Counted from the first letter of the stretch, positions 1-8,731 are shown. The stretch is 64,000 bases of DNA from Murimonas intestini (GCF_024622195.1 NZ_JANKBI010000021.1:41035-105034); one strand, 5' to 3'. A program made the numbers and translations. The notes: generated from the letters alone by a model not told the origin.

Positions 1-336
1 TTCTATGAATTTGCAATTATACTTAATGAAACACAAATAGGAGCTGTATCTGTTGCACTAAATAAGGACAAATCAGAAGGCGAACTTGGGTGGATCGTTA
101 ACAAGAAATATTGGAAAAAAGGTTACGCTTTGGAAGCTGCTGCTGCTGTTAAAGACTTTGCCATAAATGAATTAGGTGTTACTAAATTAACTGCAAATTG
201 TGATTATAGAAATACCAACTCGTATAGGTTAATGGAAAAATTAGGCCTTACATTGGAAAGTAGTGACGGCACAAGAACATACCCTAAAAGTAACGAAACT
301 GTAAAAGAGTTAATATACTCTCTTACTATTAATTAA
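1..336 (+). CDS. GNAT-family N-acetyltransferase, 5' end cut by window
   Basis: The reading frame is open from base 1, so the start lies outside the window; 111 codons are visible. The visible part contains GELGWIVNKKYWKKGYALEA, the RimJ/RimL-type acetyl-CoA binding region, followed by the usual C-terminal half with CDYRNTNSYRLMEKLG, in which an Asn/Ser pair precedes the 'ekLGf' turn. This family moves an acetyl group from acetyl-CoA to an amine, often a protein N-terminus or a small molecule; the substrate cannot be told here. An internal ATG at 130 would drop the cofactor-binding motif and is not the start. A hairpin follows at once (363-400). Confidence 0.85.
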   Translation, partial: FYEFAIILNETQIGAVSVALNKDKSEGELGWIVNKKYWKKGYALEAAAAVKDFAINELGVTKLTANCDYRNTNSYRLMEKLGLTLESSDGTRTYPKSNETVKELIYSLTIN

Positions 337-362
337 TTTTAATTCGTAACAGCCAAAAAATA

Positions 363-407
363 CAGAAACAGCTCAATAATTCTGCAGTCAGCTGTTTCTG
401 TGCTTTT
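363..407. terminator. Hairpin terminator between convergent genes
   Basis: CAGAAACAGCT (363-373) pairs perfectly with AGCTGTTTCTG (390-400), followed by a T-rich stretch on the plus strand. It lies between the stop of the acetyltransferase and the stop of the minus-strand coiled-coil gene, so it can serve both. Confidence 0.65.
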
Positions 408-425
408 ACAGATTTCATTAAAAAC

Positions 426-752
426 CTACTTTTTTAATTTTTCATAATCTTCCTTAAGCGCCTCAAACAATTTCTTTTTATCGGAATACACGATTTTCTT
501 TTCGTCCAGTTTATCATTTTCAATCTTAATCAACCGGAGCTTTTCACTCATAGTACTGACTTTATTTTTATAAACATTTCCTGAATTTCTGGGAGAAAAT
601 ATTTCAAAATCTATATCAGACTCCTCCTGTATTTTACGTATTTCCATTTTAAGTATATCTTGCTCACTTTTATTCTTATTATACTGTTCATCTATCTTTT
701 CAAGTTCTTCATTAATTTCTTTCAAGTTTCCATATATATATTCTTCCAGCAT
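426..752 (-). CDS. Small coiled-coil protein of unknown function
   Basis: A 108-residue, almost wholly charged protein rich in Glu, Lys and Ile/Leu heptads; both halves (about 1-45 and 65-108) look like coiled coil with a short non-helical break around IFSPRNSGN. No signal peptide or membrane segment is visible. I do not recognise the family. It is supported as a gene by a well-placed GGAAG ribosome binding site 9 bases before the ATG and by a near-consensus promoter upstream (820-848). It could be a structural or partner-binding protein; a DegS-like N-terminal coil is only a loose resemblance. Confidence 0.6.
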   Translation of the reverse strand: MLEEYIYGNLKEINEELEKIDEQYNKNKSEQDILKMEIRKIQEESDIDFEIFSPRNSGNVYKNKVSTMSEKLRLIKIENDKLDEKKIVYSDKKKLFEALKEDYEKLKK

Positions 753-819
753 TTTATATCATCTTCCTTTCACAGGTATTTTAGAACACATGATTTTAAA
801 GTTTCTTTACATATTATAT

Positions 820-848
820 ATAATAGCTTAATTTAGAGATATTTGCAA
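820..848 (-). promoter_or_regulatory. Sigma-A promoter of the coiled-coil gene
   Basis: On the minus strand TTGCAA (843-848) and TATTAT (820-825) are separated by 17 bp, about 70 bases upstream of the start codon at 752. Confidence 0.5.
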
Positions 849-870
849 ACCCTATAATCAGAATAGCCAA

Positions 871-1049
871 AGTTACTGTACACTCTGTGAATAGTAACCA
901 GCTGAGTTACCATTCACACGTCACCGTCCCGCGAGGTGTTTTCGTGCGTATTTTGCACGAAAATCCCGAGGGCTGCAGCGCGAAACGGCGCTTTTGGCCG
1001 TTTCTGTGCATCGCGAAGCGTGTTACTGGTCACAGAGTGAACAGTAACT
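871..1049. repeat. Foldback (MITE-like) intergenic repeat with 28-bp terminal inverted repeats
   Basis: Bases 871-898 are the inverted repeat of 1022-1049 with 25 of 28 positions matching. Inside are further stems: TTTTCGTGC against GCACGAAAA around 939-962, and AAACGGC against GCCGTTT around 983-1002. Each end can also fold on itself: TGAATAGTAAC/GTTACCATTCA and GTTACTGGTCAC/GTGAACAGTAAC. The whole 179 bp is therefore one long, nested foldback. It is GC-richer than its AT-rich flanks. A 63-codon open frame across it is a by-product of the structure. Elements of this look are scattered between genes in Lachnospiraceae genomes (recalled, not checked). Confidence 0.75.
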
Positions 1050-1087
1050 CAGCTAACTTTGACTCCCGCGACAGGTAAATAAAAAGA

Positions 1088-1116
1088 TTGTATCTTCGGT
1101 CGTTTTGGACTATAAT
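1088..1116 (+). promoter_or_regulatory. Sigma-A promoter of the hydrolase-like gene
   Basis: TTGTAT (1088-1093), 17-bp spacer, perfect TATAAT (1111-1116), 39 bases before the start codon at 1156 and just after the foldback repeat. Confidence 0.75.
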
Positions 1117-1155
1117 ATACTATATATTCTCATCTGAAAGGAGTGCATTACCCAT

Positions 1156-2100
1156 ATGAAAAACAAAGTAAAAACAACGTTTATCGTAACTACTCTCGCA
1201 ATGGGGCTTTTGCACCTGATTAATCACTTTATCAGTGCTGCAGCAACTGTGAATAATCTACTAAAGCCACGTGCCGGAAAACATTTTGACTGGCGCTTTG
1301 GAAATATATATTATACAAAAACAGGGAGTGGATCGCCTCTGCTGCTGATCCACGATTTAGCCCCGTATTCTTCTGCCTATGAGTGGCATGAAGTAATCAG
1401 GAAATTTTCTAAAGATCACACTGTGTATGCGATTGATTTAATTGGCTGTGGACGTTCCGATAAACCAAACATGACATATACGAATTTTCTCTATGTCCAG
1501 CTGGTATCAGATTTTGTAAAACAGGTGATTGGACAGAAGACAGATGTCGCTGCAACCGGTATCAGTTCCAGCTTTGTTGTGATGGCCTGTCATAATGATC
1601 CCGCGCTCTTTAACAGAATTGTCATGATCAATCCGGAAAGTCTTATGAAACTCAGCAGTATACCCGGTAAGAGATCAAAAGTTACTAAGTTTATTCTGGA
1701 TATGCCCATAATCGGAACAGCCGTATACAACATAATTGTCAACAGAAGCAATATAGAATATAGCTTTACTGAAAAATACTTATATAATCCTTTCAGACTG
1801 CAGCAGCGTTATATAGACGCCTATCATGAAGCAGCACACCTTGGCAAAAGCGGCGGCAAATATCTTCTCTCCAGCCTGAATGGATTCTATGTAAATGCAA
1901 ATATAAGCCATGCATTAAAAGAGATCAATAACAGTATATTTATAATCAACGGAAAAAAACGTGATGACAGTATCGCTGTTGCCGATAGTTATCTGGCTGT
2001 GAATCCGTCAATTGAAGCAGATTATATCAATGATGCTAAAATGCTGCCTCAGCTTGAAACACCAGATGAACTTTACCAGCATATGAGTTTGTTCTTATAA
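1156..2100 (+). CDS. Membrane-anchored alpha/beta-hydrolase-fold protein, active site degenerate
   Basis: 314 residues. Residues 7-30 form an N-terminal hydrophobic signal-anchor; the rest is an alpha/beta-hydrolase fold with the typical GCGRSDKP turn. The nucleophile elbow is G135-I-S137-S-S rather than GxSxG, so Ser137 may remain. The usual C-terminal 'GHLPQLE' element reads K-M296-L-P-Q-L-E, so the catalytic His is replaced by Met. The oxyanion 'HG' is HD. It may be non-catalytic, or use another His (His311 in the last helix). Ribosome binding site AAAGGAG lies 11 bases upstream. It stands alone between its own promoter and terminator. Substrate and role are unknown. Confidence 0.75.
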   Translation: MKNKVKTTFIVTTLAMGLLHLINHFISAAATVNNLLKPRAGKHFDWRFGNIYYTKTGSGSPLLLIHDLAPYSSAYEWHEVIRKFSKDHTVYAIDLIGCGRSDKPNMTYTNFLYVQLVSDFVKQVIGQKTDVAATGISSSFVVMACHNDPALFNRIVMINPESLMKLSSIPGKRSKVTKFILDMPIIGTAVYNIIVNRSNIEYSFTEKYLYNPFRLQQRYIDAYHEAAHLGKSGGKYLLSSLNGFYVNANISHALKEINNSIFIINGKKRDDSIAVADSYLAVNPSIEADYINDAKMLPQLETPDELYQHMSLFL

Positions 2101-2107
2101 GACAGAA

Positions 2108-2157
2108 AATACCGCTTCCTGCACTGTTAACATATACAGTGAGGGAAGCGGTATTTT
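2108..2157. terminator. Strong bidirectional terminator
   Basis: AATACCGCTTCC pairs with GGGAAGCGGTATT, with an inner GCACTGT/TACAGTG stem, followed by a T run on the plus strand and an A run on the other side. It separates the hydrolase-like gene from the convergent rsmG. Confidence 0.85.
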
Positions 2158-2198
2158 TATTTATTCCCGTCAGAGCGTGTTTGATGCTGAGCCTGCAT

Positions 2199-2927
2199 TT
2201 ATTTTATGGGTTCTTTGGCGGGAAGTCCTGCTTTTCTGGGATAAGTTTTAGGGGTACTCTTAACCTTTTCTATAACTACCAGACTTCTCTCTATATCACT
2301 GCCCGGCAGCATAAATTTAACTACCTCTTTTTCTCTGCCCCCCAATAAAAAAACTGCTTTTTTTGCCTCTTTGTATTCTGTATCCACATTTCCCGATTTA
2401 TATGATATAAACAGTCCCTTGTTTTTTGTATACGGTATACAATATTCAGACAGTGATGCCAGATTTGCAACCGCCCTGGATACTACAATATCAAACTGCT
2501 CCCTGTAGTCCTTCTGCCTTGCATAGTCCTCAGCTCTCCCATGTATTGTCTCTATTCCTGTAAGACCCAGCTTTGCCGTCACTTCATTTAAAAAATTTAT
2601 CCTTTTATTCAGAGAATCCAGAAGCACAACTCTCAGATGAGGATACACGATTTTCAGTGGAAGGCCCGGAAAACCTGCCCCGGTTCCTACGTCCAAAAGA
2701 GCGCTGCGTTTATTAATATCAATAGCTTTTACTATTGAGAGACTGTCAACAAAATGCTTTCTCATGACCTCATCATAATCAGTAATCCCTGTGAGATTCA
2801 TCACTTGATTCCATTCAATCAATATGTTGTAATAATTTGCAAACTGTTCTTCCTGTTTTTTAGAAAGCTGAATTCCCAGAGATTCACACCCTTCCGTCAA
2901 AACGTGGTTCTTTTCTATCTTCTCCAT
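2199..2927 (-). CDS. rsmG: 16S rRNA (guanine-527-N7)-methyltransferase RsmG
   Basis: 242 residues, the usual RsmG length. It methylates N7 of G527 in 16S rRNA with S-adenosylmethionine. The SAM-binding motif DVGTGAGFPG is at 79-88 and VSRAVANL follows around residue 130-140, as in the family. The frame is open 24 codons further upstream but the start is placed at the ATG at 2927, which follows a GGAGGGCAG ribosome binding site and lies 1 base after the mnmG stop; upstream codons overlap mnmG. It is the last gene of the mnmE-mnmG-rsmG unit. Loss of RsmG in other bacteria gives low-level streptomycin resistance. Confidence 0.97.
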   Translation of the reverse strand: MEKIEKNHVLTEGCESLGIQLSKKQEEQFANYYNILIEWNQVMNLTGITDYDEVMRKHFVDSLSIVKAIDINKRSALLDVGTGAGFPGLPLKIVYPHLRVVLLDSLNKRINFLNEVTAKLGLTGIETIHGRAEDYARQKDYREQFDIVVSRAVANLASLSEYCIPYTKNKGLFISYKSGNVDTEYKEAKKAVFLLGGREKEVVKFMLPGSDIERSLVVIEKVKSTPKTYPRKAGLPAKEPIK

Positions 2928-2928
2928 A

Positions 2929-4818
2929 CTACTGCCCTCCTCTGTATCTTCTCTGCTCCAGATATACGAGTAAAACTGAGATATCCGCTGGCGATACACC
3001 CGATATTCTGGAAGCCTGCCCTATTGAAACCGGACCATACAGCTTGAGCTTCTGTCTCGCTTCGATGCGCAGACTCTGTATATCATCATAGTCAATATCC
3101 GGCGGTATCTTCTTTTCCTCCAGCTTCCTGAACTGCTCTACCTGCTTTAACTGGCGTTTTATATATCCCTCGTACTTAATATTTATATTTACCTGCTCTC
3201 CTGCCTGCCAGGGCAGTTCGGGCCTGTCCTCATCTATTTCCTTAAGCATCTCATAATCCAGCTCAGGGCGCCTTACAAGATCTCCCATAGTGACACTTGT
3301 CTTAAGAGGTGTGCTGCCGTGGGCCTCAAGGAAGCTCTGCACCGTCTTATTTGCCCCTACATGGAGATTCTCCACACGGTTTATCTCATCTTCTATCATC
3401 TTCTTTTTTTCCAGCAGAGCCCTGTATACCTCGTCTGAGACAAGCCCTGCCTCATGCCCCACAGGTGTCAGCCTCAGATCGGCATTGTCCTGTCTCAGCA
3501 GAAGCCTGTACTCTGATCTTGATGTCATCATCCTGTATGGCTCTCTGTTCTCTTTTGTAACAAGATCATCTATCAAAACTCCTATATAAGATTGTGAACG
3601 GTCCAGAATGATCTGTTCCCTGCCTTTTACTTCCAGTGCAGCATTTATGCCTGCTACAAGTCCCTGGGCAGCTGCCTCCTCATACCCAGAGCTTCCATTG
3701 AATTGACCTCCGCTGAACAGTCCTCTTATAGATTTAAACTCAAGAGTGGCTGACAGCTGTCTGGGATTGATACAGTCATATTCTATAGCATACGCATTTC
3801 TCACTATTTTTGCATTCTCAAGCCCAGGCACAGAGTGATACATTTCATGCTGGACATCCTCCGGCAGTGAGCTGGACATCCCTCCCACATACATTTCATT
3901 TGTGTGCAGGCCTTCTGGCTCAATAAAAACCTGATGTCTGTCCTTATCCGCGAATTTAACCACTTTATCTTCTATGGACGGACAGTACCTGGGGCCGGTA
4001 CCTTCTATCATACCTGAATACAGAGGTGATCTGTCCAGATTTGCACGTATTATCTCATGTGTCTTTTTATTTGTATAAGTCAGCCAACAGGATTCCTGTT
4101 CGATCTGAACCTCTTCAGGGTCAGTAGAAAAAGAAAACGGTACTATCCTCTCATCCCCGAACTGCTCTTCCATCTTAGAAAAATCTACAGATCTTTTATC
4201 TATCCTGGCCGGCGTCCCTGTCTTAAACCTGTACATCTCCACCCCATTTGCCTTTAGTGAATCTGTCAGATAGTTTGCAGCCTGAAGGCCGTTTGGCCCT
4301 GTATAGGTACTCACATCCCCATATATACACCTGGCCTTTAAATACGTGCCTGTACAGAGTATACATGCCCTGCAGTTATATACAGCTCCGGAATATGTCT
4401 TTACCCCTTTTAACACACCGTCTTCTACAATGATCTCCGTCACCTCTGCCTGAACGATCTGAAGATGGTCGGTATTTTCAAGGATTTTCCTCATTCTCCT
4501 GCTGTACTCTGCCTTGTCCGCCTGCGCCCTGAGTGAATGTACTGCCGGCCCTTTTGATTTATTGAGCATCTTAGACTGTATGAATGTCCTGTCTATATTT
4601 TTGCCCATCTCGCCTCCCAGGGCGTCTATCTCCCTGACCAGGTGTCCCTTTGAGCTGCCGCCGATATTAGGATTACAGGGCATCAGCGCAATACTGTCTA
4701 CACTGACAGTAAATACTATGGTATCCAGCCCCAGCCTTGCACATGCCAGCGCCGCCTCACAGCCTGCATGTCCTGCTCCCACCACAACAATATCTGTATT
4801 TTCAACCAACGTGTTCAT
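2929..4818 (-). CDS. mnmG: tRNA uridine-5-carboxymethylaminomethyl modification enzyme MnmG (GidA)
   Basis: 629 residues, full length. MnmG binds FAD and, with MnmE, installs the carboxymethylaminomethyl group on the wobble uridine (U34) of tRNAs reading two-fold codons. The N-terminal dinucleotide motif VGAGHAGCEAA sits at about 13-23, CNPNIGG follows near residue 50, and SGGQFNGSSGYEEAAAQGL in the middle is the family FAD-binding signature. The C-terminal helical domain contacts MnmE and tRNA. Start supported by AAAGGAAAAG upstream. It sits between mnmE (57-bp gap) and rsmG (1-bp gap). Confidence 0.98.
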   Translation of the reverse strand: MNTLVENTDIVVVGAGHAGCEAALACARLGLDTIVFTVSVDSIALMPCNPNIGGSSKGHLVREIDALGGEMGKNIDRTFIQSKMLNKSKGPAVHSLRAQADKAEYSRRMRKILENTDHLQIVQAEVTEIIVEDGVLKGVKTYSGAVYNCRACILCTGTYLKARCIYGDVSTYTGPNGLQAANYLTDSLKANGVEMYRFKTGTPARIDKRSVDFSKMEEQFGDERIVPFSFSTDPEEVQIEQESCWLTYTNKKTHEIIRANLDRSPLYSGMIEGTGPRYCPSIEDKVVKFADKDRHQVFIEPEGLHTNEMYVGGMSSSLPEDVQHEMYHSVPGLENAKIVRNAYAIEYDCINPRQLSATLEFKSIRGLFSGGQFNGSSGYEEAAAQGLVAGINAALEVKGREQIILDRSQSYIGVLIDDLVTKENREPYRMMTSRSEYRLLLRQDNADLRLTPVGHEAGLVSDEVYRALLEKKKMIEDEINRVENLHVGANKTVQSFLEAHGSTPLKTSVTMGDLVRRPELDYEMLKEIDEDRPELPWQAGEQVNINIKYEGYIKRQLKQVEQFRKLEEKKIPPDIDYDDIQSLRIEARQKLKLYGPVSIGQASRISGVSPADISVLLVYLEQRRYRGGQ

Positions 4819-4875
4819 CTGTCTTTTCCTTTCTCTGAAACGGCAGCCTCATCTGACGGCTGCCGCCCCTCCTTT

Positions 4876-6252
4876 TCACTTACCCATGCAGAATTTGCTG
4901 AATATTTCATTTACAAGGTCTTCCCCGACACTCTCACCTATAATAGTTCCAAGCTCTTCATAGGCGCTCATCAGGTCTATAGAATAAAAATCCTCCGGCA
5001 TTCCCACTGCTATGCTGTCCCTCACCTGAGAAAGACTCTCTTTAGCGCTGACAAGAGCCGCCTTATGCCTTATATTAGTAATATACACCTCATCATTAAA
5101 GGAAATATCTCCTTTATAAAACATACTCTTCAGCTGGTTTTCCAGCTCTCCGATTCCTGTATTTTCTTTAACTGATATAGATATGACAGGTCCTTCCACC
5201 TTATCAGAGAGCATCTCTTCTGTAGTAACAGCCTCCAGATCTGCTTTATTTAACAGTACGATAGCCTGCCTTCCTCTGAGCATCTCTATGATCTGCTCAT
5301 CATTGTCATCGAGACCAGTAGATGCATCCACTACATAAATGATGAGATCTGCATCCTTCGCATACTCCTTTGCCCTGGATACGCCGATCTGTTCCACCAC
5401 ATCCTTTGTATCCCTGATCCCTGCCGTATCTATTATGTTCAGGCTGATGCCTGACAGGCTTATATTCTCCTCCAGGATATCTCTTGTGGTCCCCGCTATG
5501 TCAGTGACGATGGCTCTCTCTTCCCCCACAAGCAGATTCATAAGAGAAGACTTGCCTGCATTTGGTTTGCCCACTATGACTGTCCGGATGCCCTCTGCCA
5601 TGACCCTGCCGTCCTCAGCAGAATCAATCAGCCTGCCCAGCTTTCCCTGCAGTTCATCAACTACACTGTCCAGTTCTCCGGGATATCCCTCCAGACTGAT
5701 ATGCTCCGGATCATCAAGGGCTGACTCAATATATGCAATATGATATATGATCTTCTCCCTGATGCTCCTGACTGCCTCCCTCACAGACCCCTTCAACTGG
5801 CTGAGAGAACTCTTTAGCGCATATTCATTTTTAGCCTGTATAATATCCATGACGGCCTCTGCCTGGGACAGGTCAAGTCTTCCATTCAAAAAAGCTCTCT
5901 TAGTAAACTCTCCCGGCTCTGCAGGTCTGGCCCCGTTTTTTACAGCTGTATCAAGGACCCTCCTCATAGCGTAGACACCTCCGTGGCAGTTTATTTCAAC
6001 TGTATCCTCGGCGGTGTAACTCCTTGGCCCTCTCATCAGCATCACAAGTACTTCATCTATTACCTCATCCCCGTCTTTTATAAAACCGTAATGTATAGTA
6101 TGGGATTTCTGGTCAGACAGCCTCTTCCTGCCACCCTTTGAACTGTAGATCCTGTCAGCGATGGCAAATGATTCACTCCCGCTTATCCTGATTATGCCTA
6201 TCCCTGAACTGCTCATGGCCGTAGAGACAGCCGCTATTGTATCTCCCTGCAT
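4876..6252 (-). CDS. mnmE: tRNA modification GTPase MnmE (TrmE)
   Basis: 458 residues. Partner of MnmG in wobble-uridine modification. The N-terminal folate-binding domain begins MQGDTIAAVSTAMSSSG; the G domain has GKPNAGKS at 228-235, a G3 DTAG and G4 NKAD; the protein ends in FCMGK, the conserved CxGK box. The frame runs 6 codons further upstream to a GTG at 6270, but the ATG at 6252 is chosen because AGGAGG sits 7 bases before it and family alignments begin here. A strong hairpin (6278-6345) separates it from jag, so it is either read through or has its own promoter. Confidence 0.98.
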   Translation of the reverse strand: MQGDTIAAVSTAMSSSGIGIIRISGSESFAIADRIYSSKGGRKRLSDQKSHTIHYGFIKDGDEVIDEVLVMLMRGPRSYTAEDTVEINCHGGVYAMRRVLDTAVKNGARPAEPGEFTKRAFLNGRLDLSQAEAVMDIIQAKNEYALKSSLSQLKGSVREAVRSIREKIIYHIAYIESALDDPEHISLEGYPGELDSVVDELQGKLGRLIDSAEDGRVMAEGIRTVIVGKPNAGKSSLMNLLVGEERAIVTDIAGTTRDILEENISLSGISLNIIDTAGIRDTKDVVEQIGVSRAKEYAKDADLIIYVVDASTGLDDNDEQIIEMLRGRQAIVLLNKADLEAVTTEEMLSDKVEGPVISISVKENTGIGELENQLKSMFYKGDISFNDEVYITNIRHKAALVSAKESLSQVRDSIAVGMPEDFYSIDLMSAYEELGTIIGESVGEDLVNEIFSKFCMGK

Positions 6253-6277
6253 AAAAATACCTCCTGACACTAAAAAA

Positions 6278-6345
6278 GAATGTTATTTCCGGGCATAATT
6301 AACCAATCCTATTGATTATTCGTGCTTTGACCAGGAATAACATTC
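6278..6345 (-). terminator. Terminator after jag, before mnmE
   Basis: Read on the minus strand, GAATGTTATTCC (6334-6345) pairs with GGAAATAACATTC (6278-6290) and is followed by TTTTTT. The long loop holds a second stem, AATAATCAAT against ATTGGTTAATT. This ends the rpmH-to-jag transcript. Confidence 0.8.
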
Positions 6346-6363
6346 TCTTATATACTGCTGTAT

Positions 6364-7194
6364 TTATTTTTTTAAAGTAATTACAACCTTGCGGTAAGGC
6401 TCTTCACCCTCGCTGTGTGTTGACACATAAGGATCGTTCTGAAGCGCGGAATGTATGATCCTTCTCTCATACGGATTCATAGGCTCAAGGAACACCGGCT
6501 TTCTGGTCCTCTTTACTTTTCCTGCAATGTTCCTTGCAAGGTTCTCAAGAGTTTCCTTCCTTCTGTTCCGGTAATTCTCAGTATCCACTTTAACCCTTAC
6601 ATACGCTGATTTCCCTTTATTTACAACAAGGCTGGTCAGATACTGAAGTGAATCAAGCGTCTGTCCTCTTTTTCCAATCAATATTCCCATATCATCGCCT
6701 GAAAGATCTACGATCATATTGTCATCTTCAAACACGGCGTTTATCTGCACATTCATGTCCATTGACTTAAAGACATCATCTAAAAACTTTTTGGCACGGG
6801 AAATTGCTTCTTCTTCATTTACGGGGACTTTCGGTTCTGTCTTTCTGACGTCTGTTTTTTTAGGCTCTTCTTTTTTCTCTTCTCTTTTGATTTCCTGTTT
6901 CCTGGGCTCAGATTTCTTTACTTCCTGTCTCTTCGGCTCCGGTTTTCTGGCCTCCTGCTTCCTGACTTCAGCCTTCTTCTCTTCCTGAAGCTTAAGTTCA
7001 GCAAACAGCTCATCCTCAGATTTCTTTCTTCTGGCTCTGATAACAGCCGGCTTGCTGCCTATACCGAAAAATCCTGAACTTCCAGTTTCAAGCACTTCAT
7101 ACTCAATGTTATCACTGGTGGTTTCCAGCTGAATCAATGCTTCTGTTATAGCATCGTCCACAGTCTTCGCTGAAACTCTGATATACTCCTCCAT
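6364..7194 (-). CDS. jag: RNA-binding protein Jag/KhpB (Jag-N, KH and R3H domains)
   Basis: 276 residues. Residues 1-55 are the Jag N-terminal domain, which ends in the family motif GSSGFFGIGSKPA. About 60-130 is a very basic/acidic linker made of repeated units such as KKSEPRKQE and RKPEPKRQE. A KH domain follows with GKRGQ at 174-178, then an R3H domain from about 205 (RNRRKETLENLA, then PYERRIIHSAL). In Firmicutes KhpB pairs with KhpA, binds RNA and affects cell elongation and division. It lies 16 bp after yidC at the end of the rpmH operon. The repetitive linker is longer than in many homologues. Confidence 0.95.
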   Translation of the reverse strand: MEEYIRVSAKTVDDAITEALIQLETTSDNIEYEVLETGSSGFFGIGSKPAVIRARRKKSEDELFAELKLQEEKKAEVRKQEARKPEPKRQEVKKSEPRKQEIKREEKKEEPKKTDVRKTEPKVPVNEEEAISRAKKFLDDVFKSMDMNVQINAVFEDDNMIVDLSGDDMGILIGKRGQTLDSLQYLTSLVVNKGKSAYVRVKVDTENYRNRRKETLENLARNIAGKVKRTRKPVFLEPMNPYERRIIHSALQNDPYVSTHSEGEEPYRKVVITLKK

Positions 7195-7210
7195 AACAAG
7201 CCCTCCTAAT

Positions 7211-8476
7211 TTATTTTTTCTTATTCTTCTCGTTGAACTGTTCTACCATCCTCGCCTTAGACGCAATGCTTCCCGGCTTCGCACTGCCGCTCTTGTAGTA
7301 CTCTGTAGACTTCTCAATGGTTTTTGCTCTTTCCTCAGCAGTGATCTGCTTTTTCTGGCTGTTCTGAGGATTCTGGATATTCTTTACATTAGTTTTTGCC
7401 TGATTTGTAATCTTCTGAGGCGGCAGCCCCTGTTTAGCACGTTTCTTATTAACTTTATCCAGATTCTTCTTAACAAGCTCATCCACATCCACTTTGTCCA
7501 TATGCTTGTTCACGATCACCTGCTGGACAGAACGTATTACAGCACCTGCGATCCAGTATAAGCCCATACCTACAGGAAGTGTAAAACAAAATACAGCTGA
7601 CATGATAGGCATTACTGTATTCATTGTTTTCATGGTATTGCCCATAGTGCCTGTATTCTGGTTGCCCGTATCAGCCTGAGGAATCAGCTTTGTATTAAGC
7701 CACTGAGTCACACCTGCCAGAACAGGTACAAGAAGCGCCCCTATTACAAGCAAGATTGCTCCTGAAGCCATACCGCTCTGTATAATACTGAACGGTGAAT
7801 CTGCTATATTCAGTCCCAGGAAATAGTTCATGTGGTCCACTTGCCCCTGAACACTGCCTATTACTGATGACAGATCAGGAAACTGAGATGAAAGCGCTGT
7901 CCAGTTTTCCGGTTTAAACTTATAGAGGACATCCACAATGGAATCAGCTGTAAAGCCCATCTTTTCAAAGTTGACCTGGGCCTGGGCTGCATAATCATTT
8001 AAAAATGTCTGAGCTGCACTATTGCCAGCCAGCTTGTCCACCAGGGGGATAAACGCATCTTTTACCTGTGTAACGTATGCCGGCACATTCCAGATTACTT
8101 TATACAATGCAAAGAGGATCGGCATCTGAATCAAAAGCTGGAGACAGCTTCCCATAGGAGACACGCCATACTTCCCATAAACTGCCTGGGTCTCCTCATT
8201 CATCTTCATCATGGACGCCTGGTCCTTTTTATCTTTATATTTCTTCTGTATTGCCTGAAGTTCCGGGTTCATCTTAGCTGAAAGCTTTGAAAATTTCTGC
8301 TGCTTAATTGTCAGCGGCATCATCAGCATATAGATGATAAATGTAAACAAAATAATTGTGAGACCTATATTCTGAATTGTCATCAAGCTTAAGAAGCTGA
8401 AAATGGCATTCATAATATAGCCCAGGACACTGGCTATCGGTCCCAGAATAAATGTTGTACTCTTTGTTAATAACAT
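7211..8476 (-). CDS. yidC: Membrane protein insertase YidC/Oxa1 family
   Basis: 421 residues. YidC inserts and folds membrane proteins alone or with SecYEG. The first hydrophobic stretch is at 8-55, followed by the cytoplasmic hairpin (QQKFSKLSAKMNPELQAIQ), the TM2 region LQLLIQMPILFALYKVIW, a long extracytoplasmic segment, and later TM segments around 225-320. The C-terminal ~90 residues are a Lys/Gln-rich cytoplasmic tail likely to contact ribosomes. There is no lipobox, unlike Bacillus SpoIIIJ. Start supported by AGGAGG. Part of rpmH-rnpA-yidD-yidC-jag. Confidence 0.96.
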   Translation of the reverse strand: MLLTKSTTFILGPIASVLGYIMNAIFSFLSLMTIQNIGLTIILFTFIIYMLMMPLTIKQQKFSKLSAKMNPELQAIQKKYKDKKDQASMMKMNEETQAVYGKYGVSPMGSCLQLLIQMPILFALYKVIWNVPAYVTQVKDAFIPLVDKLAGNSAAQTFLNDYAAQAQVNFEKMGFTADSIVDVLYKFKPENWTALSSQFPDLSSVIGSVQGQVDHMNYFLGLNIADSPFSIIQSGMASGAILLVIGALLVPVLAGVTQWLNTKLIPQADTGNQNTGTMGNTMKTMNTVMPIMSAVFCFTLPVGMGLYWIAGAVIRSVQQVIVNKHMDKVDVDELVKKNLDKVNKKRAKQGLPPQKITNQAKTNVKNIQNPQNSQKKQITAEERAKTIEKSTEYYKSGSAKPGSIASKARMVEQFNEKNKKK

Positions 8477-8515
8477 TGTGATTGTTCCTCCTGATTCTTA
8501 CCTCTTCTACGGATT

Positions 8516-8731
8516 TTACGGAACCGGATCATAACCGCCCTTTGAAAACGGATTACACCGCAGTATTCTCCAGCAGGCCAGAATCGTTCCTTTAATTGCA
8601 CCATATTTCTCAATCGCTTCCAGCCCGTATGTAGAACAGGTAGGAATATAAGGGCATTTTGTCCTCTTTAGTGGTGATAAATATTTTCTATATAATTTAA
8701 TCATAGTGATTAATATTTTTTTCATATCCAT
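8516..8731 (-). CDS. yidD: Membrane protein insertion efficiency factor YidD
   Basis: 71 residues. Small amphipathic membrane-associated protein that helps YidC-dependent insertion. The family signature is seen: YRKYLSPLK, then CPYIPTCSTYGLEAIEKYG with its conserved Cys/Pro/Tyr, and C-terminal RCNPFSKGGYDPVP. The ATG shares one base with the rnpA stop codon (TGATG), so the two are translationally coupled. A second in-frame ATG two codons in is possible. It lies 39 bp before yidC. Confidence 0.95.
   Translation of the reverse strand: MDMKKILITMIKLYRKYLSPLKRTKCPYIPTCSTYGLEAIEKYGAIKGTILACWRILRCNPFSKGGYDPVP

Noticed and set aside
887..1078. 63-codon plus-strand open frame
   Set aside because: It lies over the foldback repeat, has no ribosome binding site and an odd composition; the frame is a by-product of the repeat.
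2754..3589. Plus-strand open frames opposite mnmG and rsmG
   Set aside because: They are antisense shadows of well-conserved genes without start signals.
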